A DNA stretch of 64,000 bases, from NCBI GenBank assembly GCA_021781575.1, contig JAJXWP010000003.1, positions 124,001-188,000 on the forward strand, read 5' to 3'. Under the pieces are notes generated by a model. It did not search any database and was not told where the DNA came from. It worked only from the letters and a program-made list of their open reading frames with translations. The stretch is from Pseudomonadota bacterium. GTDB lineage: Bacteria; Pseudomonadota; Alphaproteobacteria; Rhodospirillales; Magnetospirillaceae. Positions 46,226 through 54,646 of the stretch are shown one piece after another (the stretch's first letter is position 1; every line of letters starts with the position of its first letter). Made by a program: the position numbers and the translations under genes.

Positions 46226-46906
46226 TCACCCGGGGACCTGCTCCCCGCCGCGCAGGCGGTTGACGAAATCGGCCAGGCCGATCTGGCGGTCACGCTTGAG
46301 CCGCTCGGCGGCGAGAATGGATTGGACAGCGGCGACGCTGGCCTCAATGTCGGTGTTGACCACGATGTAGTCGTATTCCGGCCAATGGCTCATCTCGTCG
46401 CCGGCCTTCGCCATGCGCTTGCGCACCACGTCGTCGCTATCCTGGGCGCGGCTGCGCAACCGCTTCTCCAGTTCACCGACCGAGGGGGGCAGGATGAAGA
46501 TGCTGACCAGGTCGGCCCGAGCGTTCTGACGCAGCTGCTGGGTCCCCTGCCAATCGATGTCGAACAGCACGTCCTGGCCTTCGGCCAGCGCCCCATCCAC
46601 CGGCTGCCGTGGCGTACCGTAGAGGTTGTCGAAGACGCGGGCATGCTCGAGCAGGCGATCCTCGCGGATCATCGCCTCGAAGGATTCATGGTCGACGAAG
46701 TGATAGTCGCGACCCTCCACTTCGCCGGGCCGCGGCTGCCGCGTGGTAGCCGACACCGACATCACCAGGTTGCGGTCGCTGCGCAGCAGGGCACGGGCAA
46801 TGGTGGTCTTGCCGGCGCCCGAAGGCGAAGAAAGGACCAGCATCAGGCCTCGGCGTCGGATGATATGGTGCCGAGGGGATGGCGTGGATGGGGCTCGGGC
46901 GGTCAT
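46226..46906 (-). CDS. gmk: Guanylate kinase
   Basis: 226 residues. Phosphorylates GMP to GDP with ATP. The P-loop is SSPSGAGKTTIAR; the GMP-binding region is SVSATTRQPRPGEVEGRDYHFV; then LEHARVFDNLYGTPR, FDIDWQGTQQL and IFILPPSVGELEKRL. The first 20 residues (Pro/His/Arg-rich) precede the fold; the internal Met22 is an alternative start, but the ATG at 46906 overlaps the yicC stop by 4 bases as expected for a coupled pair. Confidence 0.96.
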   Translation of the reverse strand: MTARAPSTPSPRHHIIRRRGLMLVLSSPSGAGKTTIARALLRSDRNLVMSVSATTRQPRPGEVEGRDYHFVDHESFEAMIREDRLLEHARVFDNLYGTPRQPVDGALAEGQDVLFDIDWQGTQQLRQNARADLVSIFILPPSVGELEKRLRSRAQDSDDVVRKRMAKAGDEMSHWPEYDYIVVNTDIEASVAAVQSILAAERLKRDRQIGLADFVNRLRGGEQVPG

Positions 46907-47793
46907 TCGATGTTCTGCACCTGCTCGCGCAACTGTTCGATCACCGCCTTCAGCGACAGCCCGACTCGGGTCAACTCGACGTCGTTAGCCTTGGAGCATA
47001 AGGTGTTGGCTTCACGGTTGAATTCCTGACACAGGAAATCGAGGCGACGCCCCACGGCGTCGCCCAGCGCCAGCATGTCGCGGGCGGCGGAGACATGGGC
47101 TTTCAGCCTGTCCAGTTCCTCGCGGACATCGGCCTTGGCGGCGATCAGCGCCGCCTCCTGGGCCAGCCGCTCCTCGGGCAGCACCGGCACCGCATCGAGC
47201 AATGCCAGCAACTGCTGGCGCAGCCTCTGCTTGATCGCCTCGGGATCGAGGGCGGCCAGCCCTTCGGCCCGTCCCACCAGCCCCTCGATCTCGGCCAGAT
47301 GGCCGGCCAGCACCTCCGCCAGGCGGCGCCCCTCGGCCGCACGCATGGCGGCAAGCGCATCGAGGGCCTGGCGCAGTGTCCCCAGCATGGCGGCGCCGCG
47401 GGCCTCCACTTGCGTCGCATCCTCGTCGCCATCGCCGCATTCGACGACACCGCGCAAGGCGAACAGGCCATCGAGACGCGGCGGGGTCAGACCCGGCATC
47501 CGTTCCTGCCACTGCCGGGCCAGATCCATGTAGCGGGCGAGGACAACCTCATTGACCGTCAGAACCGCGCCTTCGCGGCCCCGCGCGACGGTCAGCGACA
47601 TGGTGATGCTGCCGCGCTTGAACCGCTTTTGTACCGCCTCGCGCGCGGCAAGGTCGAGAAAATCATAGCCGGCGGCCATCCGCGAGCGCAGTTCGAGGCC
47701 GCGGCCGTTGACGCTCTTGACCTCCCAGGTCCAGGTCAGGGTCGTGTCCTGCCCCTGGGTACGGGCATAGCCGGTCATGCTGTTGACGATCAA
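46903..47793 (-). CDS. yicC: YicC family protein (endoribonuclease family)
   Basis: 296 residues. YicC_N about 6-155 (SMTGYARTQG, WEVKSVNGRGLELRSRM) and the C-terminal DUF1732 about 210-296 (EELDRLKAHVSAARDML, GRRLDFLCQEFNREANTLCSKAND). YicC family members have been reported as stress-linked endoribonucleases; its partner gmk follows with a 4-base overlap, the usual arrangement. The start is TTG at 47793 with GAGG six bases upstream; ATG at 47778 is the alternative. Confidence 0.93.
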   Translation of the reverse strand: MIVNSMTGYARTQGQDTTLTWTWEVKSVNGRGLELRSRMAAGYDFLDLAAREAVQKRFKRGSITMSLTVARGREGAVLTVNEVVLARYMDLARQWQERMPGLTPPRLDGLFALRGVVECGDGDEDATQVEARGAAMLGTLRQALDALAAMRAAEGRRLAEVLAGHLAEIEGLVGRAEGLAALDPEAIKQRLRQQLLALLDAVPVLPEERLAQEAALIAAKADVREELDRLKAHVSAARDMLALGDAVGRRLDFLCQEFNREANTLCSKANDVELTRVGLSLKAVIEQLREQVQNIE

Positions 47794-47896
47794 GATAGGC
47801 CTCGTTCAGGTTCGCGAACGAAGGGTTATACCCCCGACACCCCTCTGCAACAACCGTCCTTCCCGCCTCCCGCGTCGGCTTGCTATCCTGCCTTTC

Positions 47897-48310
47897 ATGA
47901 AGGAACGCAGACATGCCCGCCGCGGCCTCGCCGAAATCACCGTCTGGGTGCCGATCGAGAAGGCCGAAGCGGTCAAGAGCTATGCCCGGAGGATCGGCCA
48001 GCGGCGAGCACCACCGTCGCGCCAGGACATCATCGACCTCCTGCAGCGCAATCGCCACCTGGCCGACCGCTTTGGCGTCTCCTCGCTGTCGCTGTTCGGC
48101 TCGGCGGCCCGCGACGAAGCCAAACCGCATTCCGATATCGACCTGCTGGTCGAATTCGAGCCGGGCCGCCCATCGGGATTGTTCGAATTCGTCGAACTGA
48201 AACACATGCTGGAAGGGCTGCTCGGCCGGCCGGTCGACCTGACCACGGCGGCCAACATCAAGCCGCGGCTAAGGGCACGGATCCTGGGAGAAGCCGAACG
48301 GATCTACTGA
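47897..48310 (+). CDS. MntA-like minimal nucleotidyltransferase antitoxin with N-terminal extension
   Basis: 137 residues. The MNT domain (about 50-137) carries GSX10DXD exactly: Gly68-Ser69, Asp80, Asp82 in FGSAARDEAKPHSDIDLLVEF. In the type VII HepT/MntA systems this enzyme AMPylates a tyrosine of the HEPN toxin and so neutralises it. The N-terminal about 45 residues (ITVWVPIEKAEAVKSYARRI) look like a strand-helix, possibly ribbon-helix-helix, DNA-binding module. The ATG at 47897 is chosen because the upstream frame overlaps the yicC start. The HEPN gene follows after 53 bases. Confidence 0.82.
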   Translation: MKERRHARRGLAEITVWVPIEKAEAVKSYARRIGQRRAPPSRQDIIDLLQRNRHLADRFGVSSLSLFGSAARDEAKPHSDIDLLVEFEPGRPSGLFEFVELKHMLEGLLGRPVDLTTAANIKPRLRARILGEAERIY

Positions 48311-48363
48311 CGGTCCCCGCGCCACTGGGACGGAGAATTGCGACAACGGGGGAGGAGACGGAT

Positions 48364-48714
48364 TTGTCGTTCAAGGACTGGCGTGTCCGCATCGAGGATA
48401 TCCTCGAAGCGATCGAACGGATCGAGCGCTACACCGACGAGCGGGACGAAAAGAGCTTCTGCGCTGACGACCGGTCGATCGACGCCGTCGTGCGCAATCT
48501 CGAGATCATCGGTGAGGCGGCGCGGCGGCTGCCGTCCGAGGTGACGCAGCGATATCCGCATGTCCCGTGGAGCCACATGGCCGAGATGCGCCATATCCTG
48601 GTCCACGAATATCATTCGGTCGATCCCGGAATTATCTGGGCGACGGCGGTCAACGACCTGCCGCCCCTGCGCCGGCCGCTGCGGGCCATCCTCAAGGAAT
48701 CCTCGGCGGCATGA
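48364..48714 (+). CDS. HepT-like HEPN ribonuclease toxin (DUF86)
   Basis: 116 residues, helical HEPN fold. The active-site motif RX4HXY is present as Arg76, His81, Tyr83 in MRHILVHEYHSVDPG. The segment SIDAVVRNLEIIGEAARRLP is the DUF86 signature. It is expected to be a metal-independent RNase, silenced by AMPylation of Tyr83 by the upstream nucleotidyltransferase. It starts with TTG preceded by GGGAGGAGACGGA; no ATG is available at this place. The stop overlaps the next SDR gene by 4 bases, so the SDR is translationally coupled to it. Confidence 0.82.
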   Translation: MSFKDWRVRIEDILEAIERIERYTDERDEKSFCADDRSIDAVVRNLEIIGEAARRLPSEVTQRYPHVPWSHMAEMRHILVHEYHSVDPGIIWATAVNDLPPLRRPLRAILKESSAA

Positions 48715-49466
48715 CGGCGATCCTGGTCACCGGCGCTTCCAGCGGCCTCGGCGAAGCCCTCGCCCTGGCCTATGCCGCGCCGGGCGTCCGCTTGTTCCTG
48801 TCCGGCCGTGACGGAGGCCGTCTGGCCGCCGTCGCCGAAGCCTGCCGCGGCAAGGGGGCCGAGGCCGCCGGGCGGGTGATCGACGTGGCCGACCGCGCGG
48901 CCATGGACGCCTGGATTGCCGATTGCCTGCAGATCGCCCCGCTCGACTTGGTGATCGCCAATGCCGGCATCTCGGCCGGAACCGGTGGAGCCGGCGGTGA
49001 AAGCGCCGAACAGGCCCGTGCGGTATTCGCCGTCAACCTGGATGGCGTGCTCAACACCGTTCTGCCGGTCATCGAAACGATGCGCCGCCGCCGCCGCGGC
49101 CAGATCGTCCTGATGGCCTCGCTCGCCGGTTTCCGCGGTTTTCCCTCGGCCCCCTCCTATTGCGCCAGCAAGGCGGCGGTACGGGTGTGGGGCGAGGGGC
49201 TGCGCGGCTGGCTGGCCGCCGACGGCGTTGTCGTTACCGTGATCTGCCCGGGATTCGTCCGCAGCCGCATGACTGCGCGCAACGACTTCCCCATGCCGTT
49301 CCTGATGACCGCCGAGGCGGCGGCGGCCCGGATGAAGCGGGGAATTGACGCCGGGCGCGCCCGCATTGCCTATCCCTGGCCGATGGCCCTTGCCGTGACC
49401 CTGCTGTCGGCCCTGCCGCCCGACTGGACCGATCGCTGGCTGCGGCGCCTGCCGGCCAAGCAGTGA
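48711..49466 (+). CDS. Short-chain dehydrogenase/reductase
   Basis: 251 residues, classical SDR. VTGASSGLGEALA is the cofactor motif, IANAGISAG is the NAG motif, and the catalytic Ser is in VLMASLAGFRG with Tyr/Lys in SYCASKAAV. The C-terminal region MALAVTLLSALPPDWTDRWL is hydrophobic, suggesting membrane association as in some lipid-active SDRs. The substrate is unknown. The ATGA overlap with the HEPN gene places it in the toxin-antitoxin transcript, although the family is not part of such systems. Confidence 0.87.
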   Translation: MTAILVTGASSGLGEALALAYAAPGVRLFLSGRDGGRLAAVAEACRGKGAEAAGRVIDVADRAAMDAWIADCLQIAPLDLVIANAGISAGTGGAGGESAEQARAVFAVNLDGVLNTVLPVIETMRRRRRGQIVLMASLAGFRGFPSAPSYCASKAAVRVWGEGLRGWLAADGVVVTVICPGFVRSRMTARNDFPMPFLMTAEAAAARMKRGIDAGRARIAYPWPMALAVTLLSALPPDWTDRWLRRLPAKQ

Positions 49467-49549
49467 TCCGGGGTGACCTTGCGTGGTTGACTTCCCGTGG
49501 CTGCCCGCTAAAAGGAAGGCGGGGCAAGGCCAGAAAGGTGGCAACGGCG

Positions 49550-50656
49550 ATGCGTTTCAGAATAGCGATATGCTTGATCGCGCTCGGCTTGTCGATATGG
49601 TCCGCCGCGCCGGCGAGGGCTGCGGAGGAAAAGGTCCTGAACGTCTACAACTGGTCGGACTATATCGCACCCGACACGTTGCAGAAATTCACCGCCGAGA
49701 CGGGGATCAAGGTCAATTACGACGTCTATGATTCGAACGAGGTCCTGGCGGCCAAGCTGCAGGCCGGCGATTCCGGCTATGACGTGGTCTTCCCCTCGGC
49801 CTCGCCGTTCCTGGCGCAGCAGGTGAAGGCCGGCCTGTATCGCGAGATAGACCGCTCGCAGATCCCCAACTGGTCCGGCCTCGACCCGGCGGTGCTGAAG
49901 ATCCTGGCCGTCGCCGACCCAAGCAATGCTCATGCCGTACCTTATATGATCAGCGCCACCGGCATCGGCTTCAACATCGACAAGGTGAAAGCGCTTCTGC
50001 CGCCCGGCACCAAGCTGGATTCCTGGTCCCTGCTGTTCGACCCGGCCATTCTGGCCAAGCTCAAGGGCTGTGGGGTTACCTTCCTCGATACGCCAACCGA
50101 GGTGTTCCCGGCCGCCCTGGCCTATCTGGGCAAGGATCCGACCAGCCAGAGCCTGGACGATCTGGCCGCCGCCGCCGCCGTCGCTTCGAAGGCCCGCCCC
50201 TACCTGAAATACATCCATTCCTCAAAATACATCAATGATTTAGCCAATGGCGACATTTGCCTCGCCCATGGCTTTGTCGGCGACCTGGTGCAGGCCCGCA
50301 ACCGGGCCAAGGAAGCTGGAAAAGATGTCCATATCGGCATCATCATCCCACGCGAGGGGGCCGTCCTCGGAATCGATTCGATGGCCATTCCGATCGACGC
50401 GCCGCACCCCAACAACGCCTTGAAATTCATCAATTTCATCATCCGTCCCGAGATCGTTTCCGCCATCACCAACACCGTCGGCTATGCCAATGCGGTGATT
50501 CCCGCCCGCGCCCTGGTCAAGCCCGATATCCTGACCGACCCGGTGATCTATCCGCCCGAGGCGGTGCGCGCCAAGGAATTCCTGGTGCCGCCGGCCAGCC
50601 CGCAATACGAGCGGGCGCGGACCCGGGCCTGGATCAAGGTCAAGACGGGATTGTGA
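49550..50656 (+). CDS. potF: Polyamine ABC transporter periplasmic binding protein, PotF type
   Basis: 368 residues. Signal peptide about 1-24 (APARAA). SBP_bac_8-like fold of the PotD/PotF group: LNVYNWSDYIAPDTLQKF, DVVFPSASPFLAQQVKAGLY and VPYMISATGIGFN. Binds putrescine or spermidine in the periplasm. The ATG at 49550 gives a clean signal peptide; the longer frame does not. It is first of four overlapping genes (potFGHI order). Confidence 0.9.
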   Translation: MRFRIAICLIALGLSIWSAAPARAAEEKVLNVYNWSDYIAPDTLQKFTAETGIKVNYDVYDSNEVLAAKLQAGDSGYDVVFPSASPFLAQQVKAGLYREIDRSQIPNWSGLDPAVLKILAVADPSNAHAVPYMISATGIGFNIDKVKALLPPGTKLDSWSLLFDPAILAKLKGCGVTFLDTPTEVFPAALAYLGKDPTSQSLDDLAAAAAVASKARPYLKYIHSSKYINDLANGDICLAHGFVGDLVQARNRAKEAGKDVHIGIIIPREGAVLGIDSMAIPIDAPHPNNALKFINFIIRPEIVSAITNTVGYANAVIPARALVKPDILTDPVIYPPEAVRAKEFLVPPASPQYERARTRAWIKVKTGL

Positions 50657-50670
50657 GCCGGGTCGCGGGA

Positions 50671-51762
50671 ATGGCCGAGCCGATCATCAGCATCGACGCG
50701 GTATCGAAGAGCTTTGGCAGCTTCACTGCGGTCAGCGGGCTGACCCTTGCCATCCATCGCGGGGAGTTTTTTTCCCTGCTCGGCGCCTCGGGCTGCGGCA
50801 AGACGACCCTGCTGCGGATGCTGGCCGGCCTGGAACAGCCTTCCGATGGTCGCATCCTCATCGACGGGACCGATATGACCGGCGTGCCACCGTATTTGCG
50901 CCCAGTCAACATGATGTTCCAGTCCTACGCCCTGTTCCCCCATATGACCGTCGAACAGAACGTCGCCTTCGGCCTAAAGCAGGAGAACTGGCCCAAGGCC
51001 CGAATCCGCGACAAGGTTGCGGAAATGCTGGATCTGGTTCAGATGGCGCCCTTCGCCCGGCGGCGGCCGGCCCAGTTGTCGGGCGGCCAGCGCCAGCGGG
51101 TGGCCCTGGCCCGCAGCCTGGCCAAGGAACCCAAGGTCCTGCTGCTCGACGAGCCGCTGGCGGCGCTCGACAAGAAGTTGCGGGAGCAGACCCGCCTTGA
51201 ACTGGTGAAGATCCAGCATCGCGTCGGCATCACCTTCGTCATGGTGACCCACGATCAGGAAGAGGCGATGACCATGTCGAGCCGCATCGCCGTGATGAAG
51301 GCTGGCGCCATCGAACAGGTCGGCACGCCGGTCGATGTCTATGAGTACCCCACCTCGATCTTCGTCGCCGATTTCATCGGCACGGCGAACATGTTCGAAG
51401 GGGTGGTCAGCCGCCACCAGCCCTCGCAGGTGGCGGTCGCCTGCCCGGAACTCGAACGGGAACTGGCCGTCGCCAACGCCCCGCCGCTACCCGTGGGCGC
51501 TCCGGTGAAGGTGATGGTGCGGCCGGAAAAACTGGTCTTATCCCGCGGCGAGCCCCAAGCCCAATTTAATTGGGTCCGCGGCAAGGTCGCCGATACCGCC
51601 TATCTGGGAGGCCTTTCCACTTACCATATCGAACTGGCCTCCGGCCGCAACCTGCAGGCGACGCAGGCCAACCTCAAGCATGTCGACGGCGGCGGTCCCT
51701 CCCCCGGCGACGAACTTTTCGTCGCCTGGCATCCGGCCAACGCGGTGATCCTGGTGCAATGA
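50671..51762 (+). CDS. potG: Polyamine ABC transporter ATP-binding protein, PotG type
   Basis: 363 residues. Walker A LLGASGCGKTTLLR, Q loop MMFQSYALFPH, signature LSGGQRQRVALARS, Walker B VLLLDEPLAAL and H loop VMVTHDQEEAM. A C-terminal TOBE domain (about 280-363) completes the PotA/PotG layout. It energises the importer. A GTG at 50653 overlapping the potF stop is an equally possible start; the ATG at 50671 gives the normal N-terminus. It overlaps potH by 4 bases. Confidence 0.93.
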   Translation: MAEPIISIDAVSKSFGSFTAVSGLTLAIHRGEFFSLLGASGCGKTTLLRMLAGLEQPSDGRILIDGTDMTGVPPYLRPVNMMFQSYALFPHMTVEQNVAFGLKQENWPKARIRDKVAEMLDLVQMAPFARRRPAQLSGGQRQRVALARSLAKEPKVLLLDEPLAALDKKLREQTRLELVKIQHRVGITFVMVTHDQEEAMTMSSRIAVMKAGAIEQVGTPVDVYEYPTSIFVADFIGTANMFEGVVSRHQPSQVAVACPELERELAVANAPPLPVGAPVKVMVRPEKLVLSRGEPQAQFNWVRGKVADTAYLGGLSTYHIELASGRNLQATQANLKHVDGGGPSPGDELFVAWHPANAVILVQ

Positions 51763-52724
51763 CCGCGATCAAGGTCGAGAGCGCCTCGCGCCGCTCCAGC
51801 CCCGGCGGGCGTGACCAAGGCAGGAAGGGCCCCGCCATCGGCCGGCGATTGCCGGGAGGGCGCTTCCTGGTCGGCCTGCCGCCCTATCTGTGGCTGGGCC
51901 TTTTCTTCGCCCTGCCCTTCCTCATCGTGTTGAAGATCAGCCTTGCCGAAACGCAGATCGGCATACCGCCCTACAAGCCGCTGCTTGACTGGGCGCAGGC
52001 GGGCGTGCTTGAGCTTCGCCTCAACCTCGGCAATTATCGAACACTGTTCAGTGACGACCTTTATGTCATCGCCTACCTCAATTCGCTGAAGATCGCCGCG
52101 GTTTCCACCGTGCTTTGCCTGCTCGTCGGCTATCCCATGGCCTACGGCATCGCGCGTTCCTCCGATCGCCACCGGAACGCCTTGCTCATGCTGGTCGTTC
52201 TGCCGTTCTGGACCAGTTTTCTGATCCGCGTCTACGCCTGGATGGGCATCCTGAAAACCGAGGGGCTGCTTAACGCCTTCCTGCTATGGATCGGGGTGAT
52301 CCTCCAGCCCTTGCAGATCCTGGAAACCGACCTCGCCGTCTATATCGGCATCGTCTACTCCTACCTCCCGTTCATGGTCCTGCCGCTTTACGCCACCCTC
52401 GAAAAGATGGACCGCTCGCTGCTCGAGGCAGCCGCGGACCTTGGCTGCCGCCCATTCCGCGCCTTCCTTTCGGTTACCCTGCCGCTGTCGATTCCGGGGA
52501 TGGTCGCCGGCTCCATGCTGGTGTTCATCCCGGCGGTGGGCGAGTTCGTCATCCCCGACCTGCTGGGCGGCCCCGACACCCTGATGATCGCCAAGATCCT
52601 GTGGTCGGAATTCTTCGACAATCGGGATTGGCCCGTCGCCTCGGCCATCGCCGTGGCCATGCTGGTCGCCCTGGTCGCCCCCATCATGATCTTCCAGCAT
52701 TTCCAGAGGAGGGCCACCGAGTGA
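51759..52724 (+). CDS. potH: Polyamine ABC transporter permease, PotH type
   Basis: 321 residues. About 35 charged cytoplasmic residues precede six membrane helices. The EAA loop LLEAAADLGCRPFRAFLSVTLPLSIPG is near 225-250. YLWLGLFFALPFLIVLKISLAE and the end fit PotB/PotH. It pairs with the next permease; the GTGA overlap of 4 bases supports coupling. Confidence 0.92.
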   Translation: MTAIKVESASRRSSPGGRDQGRKGPAIGRRLPGGRFLVGLPPYLWLGLFFALPFLIVLKISLAETQIGIPPYKPLLDWAQAGVLELRLNLGNYRTLFSDDLYVIAYLNSLKIAAVSTVLCLLVGYPMAYGIARSSDRHRNALLMLVVLPFWTSFLIRVYAWMGILKTEGLLNAFLLWIGVILQPLQILETDLAVYIGIVYSYLPFMVLPLYATLEKMDRSLLEAAADLGCRPFRAFLSVTLPLSIPGMVAGSMLVFIPAVGEFVIPDLLGGPDTLMIAKILWSEFFDNRDWPVASAIAVAMLVALVAPIMIFQHFQRRATE

Positions 52725-53506
52725 TCCTCCCCCTGCTGCTTGCCCTCGGCTACGCGTTCCTCTACTTGCCGATCGTGCTGCTGGTGATCTATTCGTTCAA
52801 TGCCTCGCGGCTGGTCACCGTGTGGGGCGGGCTATCGACCAAGTGGTACGGCGTGCTGGTCCAGGATGCCAAAATCCTCGATGCGGCATGGCTTTCCCTG
52901 AAGGTCGCGATCATCACCGCCTCGGCCGCCACGGTATTGGGCACCCTGGCGGCGGTAGTGCTGGTCCGCTTCCGGCGTTTTCCCGGCCGCACGTTGTTCT
53001 CCGGCATGATCGCCGCGCCACTGGTCATGCCGGAGATCATCACCGGCCTAGCCATGCTGCTGCTGTTCATCGCCATGGAGCAGGCGATCGGTTGGCCGGC
53101 CGGACGGTCGATGACCACCATCGTCATCGCCCACATCACTTTCTGCCTCAGCTTCGTCACCGTCGTGGTGCAGTCCCGCCTGGTGCAGATGGATATCTCC
53201 CTCGAAGAGGCCGCCCTCGACCTGGGGGCGCGGCCGGCCAAGGTCTTCTTTGTCATCACCCTGCCGCTGATCGCGCCTGCCCTGGCCGCCGGCTGGCTGC
53301 TGGCCTTCACCCTGTCGATCGACGACGTGGTCATTTCTGCCTTCGTCACCGGCCCAGGGGCGACCACCCTGCCCATCGTCATCTTCTCCAAGGTTCGCCT
53401 GGGGGTCAGCCCCGAGATCAACGCCCTGGCCACCGTGGTGATCGTCGTGGTCAGCCTGGCCATCGTTGCCGCCGGCCGCTTCCTGCGCCCCCGGCGGCAG
53501 GACTGA
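52721..53506 (+). CDS. potI: Polyamine ABC transporter permease, PotI type
   Basis: 261 residues, six membrane helices. Opens with FLYLPIVLLVIYSFNASRL, as in PotC/PotI. The EAA loop SLEEAALDLGARPAKVFFVIT is near 165-185; SIDDVVISAFVTGPGATTLP follows as in the family. It starts with GTG overlapping the potH stop. A GC-rich hairpin lies 31 bases after its stop. Confidence 0.92.
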   Translation: MILPLLLALGYAFLYLPIVLLVIYSFNASRLVTVWGGLSTKWYGVLVQDAKILDAAWLSLKVAIITASAATVLGTLAAVVLVRFRRFPGRTLFSGMIAAPLVMPEIITGLAMLLLFIAMEQAIGWPAGRSMTTIVIAHITFCLSFVTVVVQSRLVQMDISLEEAALDLGARPAKVFFVITLPLIAPALAAGWLLAFTLSIDDVVISAFVTGPGATTLPIVIFSKVRLGVSPEINALATVVIVVVSLAIVAAGRFLRPRRQD

Positions 53507-53537
53507 GGCCGGGCCACGGAATGATCACCTGTGGTAA

Positions 53538-53570
53538 TCGCCGCCGCCCCGGCGACCGGGGCGGCGGCGA
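53538..53570. terminator. Long GC hairpin between convergent genes
   Basis: A 15-base perfect stem (53538-53552 with 53556-53570) around the loop CGA. It lacks a T tract on either strand, so it could end both transcripts only inefficiently or with Rho; it may also protect mRNA 3' ends. It lies between potI and the EamA gene. Confidence 0.6.
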
Positions 53571-53606
53571 ACATGGGCCAAGTTGCACCAGTACGGCGCA
53601 ACGATA

Positions 53607-54497
53607 TCAGGCGGCGACCAGCCGTCTGGGGGGCAGCATGGCAAGGGTGACGGCGGCAATGACCGCGGTGCCGCCCGTCAGTTGGGTCCCACTGGGAAGG
53701 TCGCCGGTAAGACTGGCGATGAGGGCGGCAAACACCGGCACCAGGTTGAGGAAGAGGGCAGCCCGGCCGGCACCGAGGCCGCCAATGGCCATGCTCCAGA
53801 ACAGGTAGCCGAGAACCGATCCGGCCAAGGCCATGACCAGCAGCGCTGCGCTGCCGCGGATCCCCGGCACCGCCAGGCTGTCGCCGTTGGCCAGCGCCAC
53901 CGCCGTCAGAACCAGGGCGCCGATGGCCATCAGCACGGTGATGTTGGCAAGCTGGGAACCGGCCGGCATCAACTTCTTCGACAGGACATTGTAGAAGGCC
54001 CAGGCCAGGTTTGCCCACACCATCTCGACGTCGCCGGGATTGACCGACAGCCCGCGCCCTGCCCGGCCGCCCATAATGACCGCCGCGACCCCGATCAGGG
54101 CCACGGGAAGGGCCAGCAATTGCCGCCGCGAAGGGCGTTCGCCGAGCAGCGGTGCGGCCAGCAGGGTCGTCACCAGCGGATTGGTGGCCATGATGAGCGC
54201 ACCGTTGACCGCCGAGGTGCTGCGCATGGCGTCGAAGAACAAAAGATTGAAGCCGCCGATCCCCACAACAGCCAGAAGGGCCAGGCGCCCCCCGTAGCGC
54301 CGTGCCACCAGCCTGGTCGCCGCCAGCTCGCCGCGGCCCGTCATGGCCGCCAGCATGATGCCCGCCGCCAGCAGGAAGCGCTCGGCTCCGGCGGCGAGGG
54401 GATGAAGATCGGCCAGGACAGGGCCGGCCAGATTGAAATTGGCCCCCCAGAACAATGCCGACAGGGCCGCAAATCCATAAAAGCGCATGCTGAACAT
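53607..54497 (-). CDS. EamA/DMT-family transporter
   Basis: 296 residues, about ten membrane helices in two EamA repeats (about 1-140 and 150-285). FWGANFNLAGPVLADLHPL at the start and GALIMATNPLVTTLLAAPLLGE in the first repeat are typical. The family exports amino acids or other metabolites; the substrate is unknown. The ATG at 54497 has GGGGATGGG upstream; starts further out have no support. It is divergent from a LysR gene, which likely regulates it. Confidence 0.88.
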   Translation of the reverse strand: MFSMRFYGFAALSALFWGANFNLAGPVLADLHPLAAGAERFLLAAGIMLAAMTGRGELAATRLVARRYGGRLALLAVVGIGGFNLLFFDAMRSTSAVNGALIMATNPLVTTLLAAPLLGERPSRRQLLALPVALIGVAAVIMGGRAGRGLSVNPGDVEMVWANLAWAFYNVLSKKLMPAGSQLANITVLMAIGALVLTAVALANGDSLAVPGIRGSAALLVMALAGSVLGYLFWSMAIGGLGAGRAALFLNLVPVFAALIASLTGDLPSGTQLTGGTAVIAAVTLAMLPPRRLVAA

Positions 54498-54646
54498 CGC
54501 CCATCCCCGCTTAATAAATCTTATCGACGAGAGCCATACTCTCTCCATAGCATGGCGGCCACAAACGAGTTGTTCTGAGGTCGTTGTGTAGAAAATCTAA
54601 TCTCAATAGGCTTGACCCCGGGGCCTGCCGCGGCCGACAGTAAGCG

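Noticed and set aside
47095-48363. Long upstream extension of the HEPN gene frame through yicC and the nucleotidyltransferase
   Set aside because: It is a shadow of yicC on the other strand and of the nucleotidyltransferase in another frame. HEPN similarity begins only at 48364.
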